Positions 53,986-63,032 of a stretch of 64,000 nt of DNA are shown here, piece after piece. The number at the start of each line of letters is the position of its first letter. Position 1 is the first letter of the stretch. This DNA comes from Gracilimonas sp. (GTDB lineage Bacteria > Bacteroidota > Rhodothermia > Balneolales > Balneolaceae). The notes below the pieces were generated by a model. That model saw only the letters and a program-made list of their open reading frames with translations, was not told the DNA's origin and did no database searches. Location of the stretch: contig NZ_JABURM010000005.1 of NCBI RefSeq assembly GCF_014762685.1, positions 186,001-250,000 on the forward strand. The letters run 5' to 3'. The translations under genes and the position numbers were made by a program.

Positions 53986-55332
53986 ATGAAAAGTTCAAAA
54001 GTCATCAACCGGTTTCTCTTACTAATTGTACCCTTCTTATTCACAGGTTGCTATACCCAGTTTCAAACCTATGACAGGTTTCCTATAACCGATCGTTATG
54101 ATGGCTATTCTGCCTGGGATGGATTTGAAGAAGGGCGGGATGCGCAGGCACCACGTTCTAATTACAATAATGAACAGGATGAATACCTTGAAGATGAATA
54201 TGCCCTCGAAGAAGCTGGTATTTATTATAAAGATTATGAAACCGAACAATGGTATAAAGATCATTATGCTGATCGTTATTACTGGAAAGGGTATGATGAC
54301 GGATTTGATGATGGATATTATAAAGGATACCGAAATGGCATAAATGACAGCTACGTTTACGGCTATACTCCATGGTATCATGACAGCTGGTGGTATAGAC
54401 ATCACCGCTATGTTCATAGAAGTAATGTATGGTTTGGATATGCAGGTTTTGGTTTTCATTACAGCAGTCCGTTTTATGCTTATCACTCACCTTACTGGTA
54501 TGCTTATCATCCTTCTTATTACAATTATGGATATTACTATTATCCTTTCTACGACAGTTGGGGGTATTATGGCAGACACTCTTATTATTCAAATGTTTAC
54601 GTCTATAATAATTACCACCGGGAAAAAAAGTATAGGAGAAGTGCAGACTTATACCGAAAAGGTCCCAGAAGCAGTGGCCTGGTAAACAGAAGTGATACAA
54701 GAACACGTTCCGGCCTGAAAAGTAATAACTCGGGAATACGGTCTCGAGGTACTACCGGTACGGGTATGACAAGAAGTCGTGGTACTACTAACAGTGGGTC
54801 CCGAGTACGAGGATCCGGAAGGTCAGTGGGTAAAAGTTCTTCAGGTTCTGTAGGACGTAGCTCTACTCGTTCTCGAGGTTCTTCTTCAGTTGGAAAGGGC
54901 CGAACAAATTCCGGTGGCAGTAAAAGCAGGGGCAGCGGATCATCGGTAGGAAAAAAACGCTCGTCAAGCGGTAATAATGGTACAGCACGTACCCGTGGCT
55001 CTGGCTCAAATCTGAGTAGCTCAAGAACAAATTTTTCCCCGAATATATATAAGAACACATATTCTATACCGACCCGTAAGGTTAACGTGAAAAGTAAAAT
55101 CGAGAGTAAACGCAAAGTTAGTAGAAGTGATTTATTTTCTCCCACTAACAATAGAAGTTCAATATTTGACAGACGTTCAAGTATTAAGTCTCATTCACGC
55201 TCTACAAGCCGGGTAAAAAGCAGTTCTTCTTCTCGATCTCGAGTATCCAGAGCTAAATCTTCTTCAGGGACAAAGAGCCGAGGTTCTTCAAGTTCCAGTT
55301 CCGGCAAAAAAAGAAGCCGGGGAAATAACTAA
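53986..55332 (+). CDS. Tyr/His-rich then Ser/Arg/Gly-rich lipoprotein, unknown
   Basis: This 448-residue protein of unusual composition has a lipoprotein signal with Cys22 (LFTGCYTQF). The mature part divides into an acidic Tyr/Asp/Gly segment (about 30-125, with YDGYSAWDGFEEGRD and the repeated DDGFDDGYYKGY pattern), a Tyr/His/aromatic-rich segment (about 126-215, with HSPYWYAYHPSYY), and a basic, disordered Ser/Arg/Gly/Thr-rich tail (about 215-448) full of SRGSS-like repeats. No catalytic motif was recognised. Composition suggests an adhesive or mineral- or polyanion-binding surface protein, which is inference. The codons vary along the repeats, so the gene is not a simple slippage artefact. 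Confidence 0.72.
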   Translation: MKSSKVINRFLLLIVPFLFTGCYTQFQTYDRFPITDRYDGYSAWDGFEEGRDAQAPRSNYNNEQDEYLEDEYALEEAGIYYKDYETEQWYKDHYADRYYWKGYDDGFDDGYYKGYRNGINDSYVYGYTPWYHDSWWYRHHRYVHRSNVWFGYAGFGFHYSSPFYAYHSPYWYAYHPSYYNYGYYYYPFYDSWGYYGRHSYYSNVYVYNNYHREKKYRRSADLYRKGPRSSGLVNRSDTRTRSGLKSNNSGIRSRGTTGTGMTRSRGTTNSGSRVRGSGRSVGKSSSGSVGRSSTRSRGSSSVGKGRTNSGGSKSRGSGSSVGKKRSSSGNNGTARTRGSGSNLSSSRTNFSPNIYKNTYSIPTRKVNVKSKIESKRKVSRSDLFSPTNNRSSIFDRRSSIKSHSRSTSRVKSSSSSRSRVSRAKSSSGTKSRGSSSSSSGKKRSRGNN

Positions 55333-55370
55333 AAGTCCGGCCCAACCCTAACAATTTATTTGGTGATACA

Positions 55371-56909
55371 ATGATGAAGAGGACTGTATTATTTCTCTTA
55401 GCACCCTTTCTGCTAACTTCAGGAGCTGTTTTAGCCCAAGATGGCAATAACCCGGTTAACTATTCGAATCTTGCTTTACAGTTTAGCGAACAAAGCTTTA
55501 ACGGTGATGCCGGAACCGGTTTGTTTCCGTCCGTTGCCTCAGCTCACGGTTATGGCAGTTTTGTTGATAATCCGGCAACCGTCGGATTGATTGAAAAAAA
55601 TTATTTTAGCTTTAGTTTAGCAAATAATCGATATGAATTTGAAAATTCGTATTTAGGTAACACCCTGTCTTCAGAAGATAATTCAACAAGCTTGGGGAAT
55701 ATTGGTTTTGTCTATAAGCTGCCTACTAAACAAGGGAGTTTTGTGATAGGGGGAGGGTACAACAGTACATCAAATCAAAAAGGTTTAGCCCATCTGAGTG
55801 CCAGGAATAATGAAAGTACCATTACGGATCAGTTTAAAGATCCTGCAAGTGATTACTATGATATCGCTTTTAATGCCTACGCTATTGATTGGGGAGATGT
55901 AGATTCAACATATCTCGAATCTATCTTCCGGATTGGACTGCCAAATTTCCCCGGGATTACTCAGGAGGCTGATATCTCATATAAAATAAATATGGGAGAA
56001 TACTCAGCCTTTTTCGGTACCGAATTTCAAGAGAATTTATTTTTAGGGATTTCTGCCGGATTAACAACTGGGAATTATACGTATCGGCGAGATTTTCTGG
56101 AAGTGGATGATCAAAATGATTACAACTATAACTTCATCCCATCTGATACCCCGGGTGACAGTACCGATATTGATAACATTTTAACTCATGATGAGATTGA
56201 TGCAGATATATTTGGATTCACTGTACGAACGGGTTTGTTATATAAAGTAAGCCAAAACTTCAATGTTGGCTTGAGCTATCAAATACCGTCTACATTAGTT
56301 GTAAGAGAAGGATATTATTCTTCAATAAAGACGGAACTTGACGACGGATCTACTCCTTTTGAATCAGACTTTGCCAGCGAGGTAGATTATGAATATCGCA
56401 TCAACAAGCCGGGTCAATTAAATGTAGGTATTGCCCTAATTGATATCGGTGGCTTCGATCTTTCTGTTTCAGGAGAGTTCATTAACTATTCAAACTTAAG
56501 CCTTGATTTGATTAAGGGTAATGATCTCAATTTTAATGACGAGGTAGAAATAAGAGACCAAGAGGAAGAACTTGACAGTTTCATGAAAGAAAATTATAAC
56601 TCCGTGGTTAACTATAAGGCAGGCTTAGGCTATCAGATTACAGGCCTAATAAAATTAAAAGCAGGTTACGCCTTTTTTGAAGGGAAAAGTGAAGTATATG
56701 AAGCAGACCGCAATGTATTTTCAGGGGGTCTTACAGCAAATATTACCAAAAATATTGTTTTAGACTTAACCGGACAATATTCATTTTGGGACGATCGCTC
56801 GGTAGCATATAGCTATTATGATTTCGACACAGGTCAGAATCGTGCAGAAACTATTTCCCATGATATAACAAATACCAGGATTTTAGCAGGTGTAAGGTTT
56901 CTTTTTTAA
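55371..56909 (+). CDS. Outer membrane beta-barrel protein (FadL/OmpP1-like)
   Basis: The 512-residue protein has a signal peptide (about 1-22, ending VLAQ) and alternating amphipathic strands throughout, ending in the barrel-type C-terminal aromatic LAGVRFLF. The N-terminal region with FVDNPATVGLIEKNYFSFSLAN resembles the OmpP1/FadL/TodX group of hydrophobic-compound transporters in Bacteroidota. It follows the Tyr-rich lipoprotein gene by 38 nt, so it may be co-transcribed with it. The substrate is unknown. Confidence 0.78.
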   Translation: MMKRTVLFLLAPFLLTSGAVLAQDGNNPVNYSNLALQFSEQSFNGDAGTGLFPSVASAHGYGSFVDNPATVGLIEKNYFSFSLANNRYEFENSYLGNTLSSEDNSTSLGNIGFVYKLPTKQGSFVIGGGYNSTSNQKGLAHLSARNNESTITDQFKDPASDYYDIAFNAYAIDWGDVDSTYLESIFRIGLPNFPGITQEADISYKINMGEYSAFFGTEFQENLFLGISAGLTTGNYTYRRDFLEVDDQNDYNYNFIPSDTPGDSTDIDNILTHDEIDADIFGFTVRTGLLYKVSQNFNVGLSYQIPSTLVVREGYYSSIKTELDDGSTPFESDFASEVDYEYRINKPGQLNVGIALIDIGGFDLSVSGEFINYSNLSLDLIKGNDLNFNDEVEIRDQEEELDSFMKENYNSVVNYKAGLGYQITGLIKLKAGYAFFEGKSEVYEADRNVFSGGLTANITKNIVLDLTGQYSFWDDRSVAYSYYDFDTGQNRAETISHDITNTRILAGVRFLF

Positions 56910-56954
56910 ATGATTTTATTCCCGTTAAAGATCAAATAACACTCCGTAGTTAGT

Positions 56955-56990
56955 ATAAAAAAGGCCCCGTGATTGAGGCTTTTTTTATAC
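56955..56990. terminator. Bidirectional terminator between OMP and corA
   Basis: A-rich and T-rich arms flank a GC core (56957-56987; AAAAAAGGCC/GGCTTTTTTT with one bulged base). The arms supply U-tracts on both strands. It lies between the convergent OMP and corA genes and can serve both. Confidence 0.7.
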
Positions 56991-56993
56991 CTG

Positions 56994-58091
56994 TCAAAGC
57001 CATTTCTTTTTCCTGAAATAGACAACCATGCCTAAAGTTGTTAAAATCATTACTCCCCAAACTGCCGGATATGCCCAGTCCCAGTGAAGTTCAGGCATCT
57101 TTTCAAAATTCATTCCATAGACCCCGGCAATAAAAGTAAGCGGGATGAAAATGGTGGCGATAATAGTAAGTACTTTCATGACTTCATTCATCCTGTTACT
57201 TACTTGCGACATGTGCATGTCTAACATACCTATTATCATATCCCGGTAGTTTTCAATTCCGTCATTTATTTGAACCAAATGATCATAGACATCCCGGTAG
57301 TAGATTTTATTATCATCTTGAATAAGATGAGACTCATCGCGGATTAAAGAATTGAGGCTATCTCTTAAAGGCCAAACCGATTTCCTGAAATAAATAAGTT
57401 TTCGGCGAAGGGCATGAATTTGTTCAGGAATGGATTCATCAAAATCTTCCAGAATCTTATCTTCAAGAGCCTCTATTTCATCCCCAAAGTGCTCTAAGAC
57501 TTTAAAGTAATAATCTACAATAGTATCAATCAGGGCGTATGCAAGGTAATCGGGTCCATGACTTCGAAGCATTGGTGCACCGTTCCGAAGCCGATGCAGA
57601 ACCGGTTCAAAAATAGGGTAATCACTTTCCTGGAATGACAACACAGAATTTTTGGATAATACAATGCTAACTTGTTCAACATTAAGTTGCCCGGTAGCTT
57701 CATTAACCACCATCATACGCAATACAAAAAACATGTGGTTGGGATACTCTTCAATTTTAGCACGCTGATTGGTACTGATGATATCCTCTTGAATGAGTGG
57801 GTGAAGCTCAAAGTAATTCCATATTTCTTTTAATTTGTTAACATTGTGCAAGCCGGATACATTTATCCATGTTTTTGAAGGAGAATCCAGGTAAGGTTTA
57901 CTGGCATCTATGTGAGTAAGGTCATGTTCACTTATTTGCTCACTGTCGTAATCATATAAATTGACATTGACCTGATCCACCCGCTGATCGCCGGTAAAAT
58001 GAAGTGTACCGGGAGCTTCACCCGGCTTTTTGGATCGCTTTTTATGTTGCAGGAAGGAGGGACGCGGAATTTTCTTAGTAATTTTTTTCAT
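56994..58091 (-). CDS. corA: CorA-family magnesium/cobalt channel
   Basis: The 365-residue CorA-type pentameric cation channel has a soluble N-terminal funnel domain, the long stalk helix, and two C-terminal TM helices. The signature YGMNF follows TM1 (about 325-329) and precedes the loop EKMPEL and TM2. The basic C-terminus RKKKWL is typical. It is probably the main Mg2+ uptake route. It is convergent with the OMP gene. Confidence 0.95.
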   Translation of the reverse strand: MKKITKKIPRPSFLQHKKRSKKPGEAPGTLHFTGDQRVDQVNVNLYDYDSEQISEHDLTHIDASKPYLDSPSKTWINVSGLHNVNKLKEIWNYFELHPLIQEDIISTNQRAKIEEYPNHMFFVLRMMVVNEATGQLNVEQVSIVLSKNSVLSFQESDYPIFEPVLHRLRNGAPMLRSHGPDYLAYALIDTIVDYYFKVLEHFGDEIEALEDKILEDFDESIPEQIHALRRKLIYFRKSVWPLRDSLNSLIRDESHLIQDDNKIYYRDVYDHLVQINDGIENYRDMIIGMLDMHMSQVSNRMNEVMKVLTIIATIFIPLTFIAGVYGMNFEKMPELHWDWAYPAVWGVMILTTLGMVVYFRKKKWL

Positions 58092-58152
58092 GGATAAAAT
58101 CGGTATGATTTTTAACTCCTGTTAGGATCGTAATACTTTTTGACAAATAGAA

Positions 58153-58185
58153 ATAAAAAAGGCCCGCATAATAAATATGCAGGCC
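58153..58185 (-). terminator. Intrinsic terminator after the OmpA-family gene
   Basis: A 10-bp stem (58161-58170 with 58176-58185), a 5-nt loop and a left-flanking A-tract (58153-58160). The single mismatch becomes a G-U wobble on the minus strand, so it favours termination of the OmpA-family gene. Confidence 0.85.
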
Positions 58186-58215
58186 GTAAAGTATCAATGT
58201 ATCTAAATTATTTAA

Positions 58216-58893
58216 TCAGTTTCCAATACGACCTTCTTCTGCTGCTTTCTTTAACTCTTCGTTAGCCCAAATGGCAATTTCAACACGTCGGTTTTGCTGC
58301 CTTCCCGCTTCTGTATCATTTGTAGCTATAGGCTGATTTTCACCATATCCTACAATGGTCATTCGCTCAGCATCTACTCCTGTAAATGCTGCGTATTCAG
58401 CTACTGATTTTGCTCTGTTCTCAGAAAGTTCCTGGTTATACTCCTCTGTACCACGGCTGTCGGTATGTCCACCAAACATAATATTGGTGTCTTCATATTT
58501 TTTAAGAACTTCGGCAAGGTTAGCTATATCCTCTTTTGAGGCATCTTTTAAGGCATATGACTCAGTATCAAAAAGGATACCGGAATCAAAAGTAATTTTG
58601 ATACCTTCACCAACACGCTCAACCGTAGCATTCTCAAGGTCTTCTTCCAGCTCCCGGGCCTGACGATCCATGTAATTACCTATGGCTGCGCCGGTAGCTC
58701 CCCCGACGGCTGCCCCAACAATAGCTCCGGTTACAGTGTTACCGGCGGCTTTTCCAATAATGGATCCTGCTAATGCTCCGGCACCTGCACCAATTGTTGT
58801 TCCCTTAGCCGTTTTGCTCCAGTTTTGACAAGCTGTGAAGGGTAATAATAAAACTATTGCTGTAACTAAAATTTTTGAACTTAGGGGTTTCAT
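58216..58893 (-). CDS. OmpA-family lipoprotein (YiaD-like)
   Basis: This 225-residue peptidoglycan-binding outer membrane lipoprotein has lipobox Cys22 (LPFTACQNW), then a glycine-zipper segment (about 33-75, GAGAGALAGSIIGKAAG and GAAVGGATGAAIGNY). A short linker leads to the C-terminal OmpA domain (about 100-215) with FGGHTDSRGTEEYNQELSENRA and the RVEIAIWANEEL end. The family tethers the outer membrane to the cell wall. Single gene with its own terminator. Confidence 0.93.
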   Translation of the reverse strand: MKPLSSKILVTAIVLLLPFTACQNWSKTAKGTTIGAGAGALAGSIIGKAAGNTVTGAIVGAAVGGATGAAIGNYMDRQARELEEDLENATVERVGEGIKITFDSGILFDTESYALKDASKEDIANLAEVLKKYEDTNIMFGGHTDSRGTEEYNQELSENRAKSVAEYAAFTGVDAERMTIVGYGENQPIATNDTEAGRQQNRRVEIAIWANEELKKAAEEGRIGN

Positions 58894-58974
58894 ATGGTTG
58901 AATTATATTTGTTGTTTATTCTTTTACACATACAATGTAACGTATTGTTCCTTCTAATAATTCTATTCGAAAAT

Positions 58975-61527
58975 TTAGGCCACTTCAGCTCTTAATACTT
59001 CTAAAGGTGGTTTGTTGTGTACACCTCGGGTATTCAGGAGTCCAATAATGAGCACCAAAACGGTAAGTATTAATATTTCCATACCAATGATGAAGAAATT
59101 GGGCACGAATGAGATATCAAAGTAAAATTGTCCGATAAGAGTGCTGGCTCCTAAAGAAAGGATAAGCCCGGTGATGGAAGCCATCACTCCAAGCAGTACG
59201 TATTCTATTACCTGAATTTTAATAACCTGTTTTTTAGCGGCTCCGAGTGTCCGTAACAGAACAGCTTCCCTGATGCGTTGATAGCGACTGGTGGCGGCAG
59301 AACCTGCTAATACAATTAAACCGGTTATAATGCTGAAAAGGCCGATAAACTGAATTACAAATGTTATTTTATCTAAAAATGATCGTACTGTTTCCAGAAC
59401 CTGACCGATATCAATGGCGGAAACATTCGGATAGCTTTGAACCAGTTCTTGCTGAAGCAGCAGAGATGCTTCTCTGCTTTGCGTGTTGATAGTGGTTGCA
59501 AAAAATTGTGGTGCGTTTTCGAGTACTCCGTCTGGAAATACTACAAAAAAGTTAGGTTGGGGCTGGTCCCACTCTACCGTACGCGTGCTTGCTATATAGG
59601 TATCAATTGGAATTCCCTGTACATCCCATGTAAGTGTATCCCCAAGCGAAACATCCAAATCTTCCATTTGATCTTGTTCTACAGAAATAGGAACAGGAGT
59701 ATTCATATCGCTTGCGCTGCCTATCCATTCGCCTGATTCCAGGGTTTCTGTGGCAAGCAAAGAGTCTCTATAAGTAGAACGGTATTCACGATTCAGTGCC
59801 CAGCCCCGCGCATTCCTTGTGGTATCTCTATCCACTTGTTGTGTATTTTGACCGTTTATTTTCTGCAAACGCATCGTTACGATGGGTACATTTTGTAATA
59901 TCTGATGACCATTAGAACGAATGATTTCATTTACGCCTTCATTTTGATCGTACTGAATATCATAAAGCGCCAGATTAGGCAAATCCTGTTGGTCGCCAAA
60001 GTCAATTTGATCCAGGAGCATATCCTGGATAAGGTAAAGCGAGCTGATCATTGTTACTCCCAGTCCAAAAGTAAGCAGCAAGGTTGTAGTTTGATTGTTT
60101 GGCCGATATAAATTTGCCAGTCCTTGGCGCCATTCATAGGTAAAACCGGCACGTAGAAATTTGCGGGATCCTTTCATAATCAGTTTTGCAAAACCGGACA
60201 AAAGGACAAGGCAGGCAACCAATCCAAGTGTGAAATAAAGGGCAGGAAGGAATTCACCTATCATTAGCCATGCATATGAAGTCACAAAAACCAGAAGTAT
60301 GGCAGATAGGGTTATTTTAGTGCCTGAGGTCAGAAGATGAGCTAAATTAATATCTACAGTTCGCAGGGAATAAAGCGGTGAAATTTTTCGTACGGCAAGG
60401 AGTGGAAACAGCGCAAAGAGAACCGAAATCACCAGGCCGGTTCCAATACCGATGGCAATAGACGCCCAGGAAATATAGAGATCAATGGCAACGGGGAGAA
60501 AATCTTGAACCAAGACCGGCAGATACAGCTGAATTCCGGAACCCAGCACGGCTCCAATTACAGAGCCTGTTAAACCCATAGCTGCTGCCTGGATAAGATA
60601 AATCAGTAAAGCCTGATTTGATGACACTCCTACACAACGAAGCACAGCAACGGTATTTATTTTCTGGCGGATATATACGAAAATGGAACTGGCGACTCCT
60701 ATTCCGCCCAAAAGCAGTGCAATAAAACCAATGAGGTTGAGGAAATTGGATAGGTATAAAATGGCCTCGCCTACTTCTTCTTCACGTTCACGAACAGTGT
60801 CAAAGCCGAAACGAATACTTTGGTCATCACGTAGTTTATCCAATCGATCCTCGATGGCATCCATATCGGTGCCATCTGGGAATTTATGCCAGGATACATA
60901 TTCCAACCGGCTTCCGCGCTGAAGAAGACCTGTTTCTTCTACATTTTCTTTTGGGATGAAAATCCTGGGGCCAAAAAAACTGGCAGCCACCGGTTGTCCG
61001 GGGATCTCAATGATGGCTCCCTCAATTTTATAAGTGATTAAGCCAATTTTCACAGAATCACCCGGCTGAATGTCAAAAAGTCGCATTACGGGTTCATCCA
61101 CCAAAGCGGAACCGTTTTCCTGAAAATTTTGGGCAGCCGATGCAGGTTCAGTAATCAAATCACCGTAAAACGGAAAACGGCCTTCTATTGCTGAAATTTG
61201 AGAAAGACGTGTAGTTCCGGATTTGGGAAAGAAGGCCATGGAATTAAATTCCAAAGCGGTAGAAACTTCCCCTCCAAGAGAATCCAATAATTCCTGAAGT
61301 TCAGGCTGAAAAGGGGCATTACGATCTACCTCCAGGTCAGCACCAAGCAGTTCTTTGGCTTGACTTTCGATACTGGTATTCAGATTAGCCCGGAAAGAAG
61401 TAATGGCAACCTGTGCTGCTACCCCGACAATAATGGCAGCCATAAACAGGAACAGCTTGGAACGGTTTGAGCGCGAATCGCGCCAAGCCATTTTAAATGT
61501 CCAGAGCAATGATTTTTTTTGTTTCAT
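58975..61527 (-). CDS. ABC transporter permease (FtsX/YbbP-like)
   Basis: The 850-residue membrane protein has two FtsX-type permease domains: N-terminal TM1 (about 25-45), a large MacB-like periplasmic domain (about 45-245), TM2-4 (about 258-375), a central pair (about 400-450), a second periplasmic domain (about 490-690), and a C-terminal TM set (about 710-840). This is the YbbP layout, associated with lipoprotein or envelope substrate handling. It starts 3 nt after the ATPase gene. In E. coli ybbA-ybbP is divergent from tesA, as here. Confidence 0.92.
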   Translation of the reverse strand: MKQKKSLLWTFKMAWRDSRSNRSKLFLFMAAIIVGVAAQVAITSFRANLNTSIESQAKELLGADLEVDRNAPFQPELQELLDSLGGEVSTALEFNSMAFFPKSGTTRLSQISAIEGRFPFYGDLITEPASAAQNFQENGSALVDEPVMRLFDIQPGDSVKIGLITYKIEGAIIEIPGQPVAASFFGPRIFIPKENVEETGLLQRGSRLEYVSWHKFPDGTDMDAIEDRLDKLRDDQSIRFGFDTVREREEEVGEAILYLSNFLNLIGFIALLLGGIGVASSIFVYIRQKINTVAVLRCVGVSSNQALLIYLIQAAAMGLTGSVIGAVLGSGIQLYLPVLVQDFLPVAIDLYISWASIAIGIGTGLVISVLFALFPLLAVRKISPLYSLRTVDINLAHLLTSGTKITLSAILLVFVTSYAWLMIGEFLPALYFTLGLVACLVLLSGFAKLIMKGSRKFLRAGFTYEWRQGLANLYRPNNQTTTLLLTFGLGVTMISSLYLIQDMLLDQIDFGDQQDLPNLALYDIQYDQNEGVNEIIRSNGHQILQNVPIVTMRLQKINGQNTQQVDRDTTRNARGWALNREYRSTYRDSLLATETLESGEWIGSASDMNTPVPISVEQDQMEDLDVSLGDTLTWDVQGIPIDTYIASTRTVEWDQPQPNFFVVFPDGVLENAPQFFATTINTQSREASLLLQQELVQSYPNVSAIDIGQVLETVRSFLDKITFVIQFIGLFSIITGLIVLAGSAATSRYQRIREAVLLRTLGAAKKQVIKIQVIEYVLLGVMASITGLILSLGASTLIGQFYFDISFVPNFFIIGMEILILTVLVLIIGLLNTRGVHNKPPLEVLRAEVA

Positions 61528-61530
61528 ATT

Positions 61531-62247
61531 CTATTGCTCAACCGCTTTTTTCGGTTCCGATTCGGTGAAGCTGTCTTCAAACACGCGGCCGTTCTTCAAT
61601 TTGATGATGCGGTCACATTTTTTTGCAAGTTCCAGGTCATGTGTTACCAATACAAGGGTAGTGCCTTGTTTCTCATTTAAATCAAAAATCAGATCTTCAA
61701 TATGCTCTCCGGTTTCAGTATCAAGATTTCCGGTAGGTTCATCTGCAAAAAGAATCTTAGGCTGGTTAATGAATGCTCTTGCAACGGCTACACGCTGTTG
61801 CTCACCGCCTGAAAGCTGGGTAGGGTAGTGATGGGTTCGATCGCCAAGTCCAACGCTTTCCAATAGCTCCTCGGCACGCAGTCGAACTTCTTTTGTTGCA
61901 TCTCCACGCAATTCAAGCGGAACCATTACGTTCTCAAGAGCGGTAAGCGTAGGAACGAGTTGAAATGTTTGGAATACAAACCCCACGTGCTTATTCCTGA
62001 CATGTGCCCGTTCATCTTCATTAAGAGGATTAAGCGGGATCCCATTGAGGGAAACGGTACCTGAAGTCGGACGATCCAGGCCGGCGCATAAGCCAAGTAA
62101 GGTGGTTTTGCCACTGCCTGATGGACCAACAATGGCACAGGAGATACCTTCTTGAATGGAAAAGTTAATGTCGTCAACGACGGTTAAAATTTTTGAGCCG
62201 CTTTTAAATTCGCGATATAACTGTTTTACTTCGAGTATATTTGACAC
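61531..62247 (-). CDS. ABC transporter ATP-binding protein (YbbA/LolD-like)
   Basis: The 238-residue ATPase has Walker A GPSGSGKTT (41-49), the signature LSGGEQQRVAVARAF, Walker B ILFADEPTGNLD and the H-loop LVTHDLELAKKC. The YbbA/LolD/MacB class is supported by FVFQTFQLVPTLTALENVMVPLEL. It is 3 nt upstream of the FtsX-type permease and forms a mechanotransmission-type exporter with it. Confidence 0.95.
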   Translation of the reverse strand: MSNILEVKQLYREFKSGSKILTVVDDINFSIQEGISCAIVGPSGSGKTTLLGLCAGLDRPTSGTVSLNGIPLNPLNEDERAHVRNKHVGFVFQTFQLVPTLTALENVMVPLELRGDATKEVRLRAEELLESVGLGDRTHHYPTQLSGGEQQRVAVARAFINQPKILFADEPTGNLDTETGEHIEDLIFDLNEKQGTTLVLVTHDLELAKKCDRIIKLKNGRVFEDSFTESEPKKAVEQ

Positions 62248-62364
62248 GTTTCTGATATTTTGAATGATATCGCTACAAACAACGGTTTATTGCAGAAACA
62301 TTCCTTTAAAAGTTGAGAAATATTACGGAGGGTTAATTCCAATTACCAAATTCCAAAATTCTTC

Positions 62365-62385
62365 CTCGCTCCACACGCTCCGCGT
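62365..62385. repeat. Short GC-rich interspersed element, copy 2
   Basis: On the minus strand this reads ACGCGGAGC (complement of 62377-62385), 5 nt, GAGCGAG (complement of 62365-62371), the same two blocks found at 71-90. It lies in the leader between the divergent ABC and esterase genes, next to a GGAACGA block (62387-62393). Confidence 0.45.
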
Positions 62386-62420
62386 TGGAACGAATAAACG
62401 ATGTCAAAATTAAATTCTTT

Positions 62421-63032
62421 ATGAAATCACTGTTATTCATTTTTTCATTATTTATCACATGTTCGTTGCAAGCCCAGGAGAGTAAAACCATTCTTTTTTT
62501 TGGGGATAGTATAACCGCCGGAATGGGAGTTGATCAAAACCAGGCTTTTCCGGCATTGATTCAGAAGAAGATAGATTCTCTTGGGCTGAATTATGAAGTT
62601 ATTAACGGTGGTTCGAGTGGCGAAACTTCTGCCGGGGGCTTGCGCCGTATCGATTGGGTTCTGCAGCGCAATATTGATATTATGATTTTGGAACTGGGTG
62701 GCAACGATGGGCTTCGGGGCATTGACTTAAATTCAACGAAAGAAAATCTTCAGCAAATTATAGACAAGGTGGAGGCTAAGAACCCGGAGGCTAAAATTAT
62801 TCTTGCCGGAATGCAGGTCCCGCCTAATTTGGGACAGGATTACACCCGCCAATTTAAAACCATCTACCCTGAATTGGCGGAGGAAAATAATCTGCCGTTA
62901 ATTCCAACGATTATGGACAAGATTGGGGGAAATGAAGAGTTGATGCAAGGTGACGGGTTGCATCCCACCCCTGAGGGACATAAAGTGATTGCAGAGACGG
63001 TGTGGGAGGTATTGAAAGGGATGTTGAAGTGA
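62421..63032 (+). CDS. SGNH-hydrolase arylesterase (TesA-like)
   Basis: This secreted lipase/esterase starts at the ATG at 62421 (203 residues); a TTG at 62385 would add a stub with no signal character. A signal peptide (about 1-18) is followed by the four SGNH blocks: FFGDSITAG with nucleophile Ser30, GGSSGETSAGG (block II Gly), GGNDGLRG (block III Asn), and DGLHPTPEG (Asp and His). The E. coli relative TesA is a periplasmic thioesterase/arylesterase. The gene is divergent from the ybbA-ybbP-like pair, the same arrangement as in E. coli. Confidence 0.92.
   Translation: MKSLLFIFSLFITCSLQAQESKTILFFGDSITAGMGVDQNQAFPALIQKKIDSLGLNYEVINGGSSGETSAGGLRRIDWVLQRNIDIMILELGGNDGLRGIDLNSTKENLQQIIDKVEAKNPEAKIILAGMQVPPNLGQDYTRQFKTIYPELAEENNLPLIPTIMDKIGGNEELMQGDGLHPTPEGHKVIAETVWEVLKGMLK

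Noticed and set aside
54037-55151. Several long opposite-strand and alternate-frame ORFs over the Tyr-rich lipoprotein gene
   Set aside because: They are shadow frames created by biased codon composition of the low-complexity gene.
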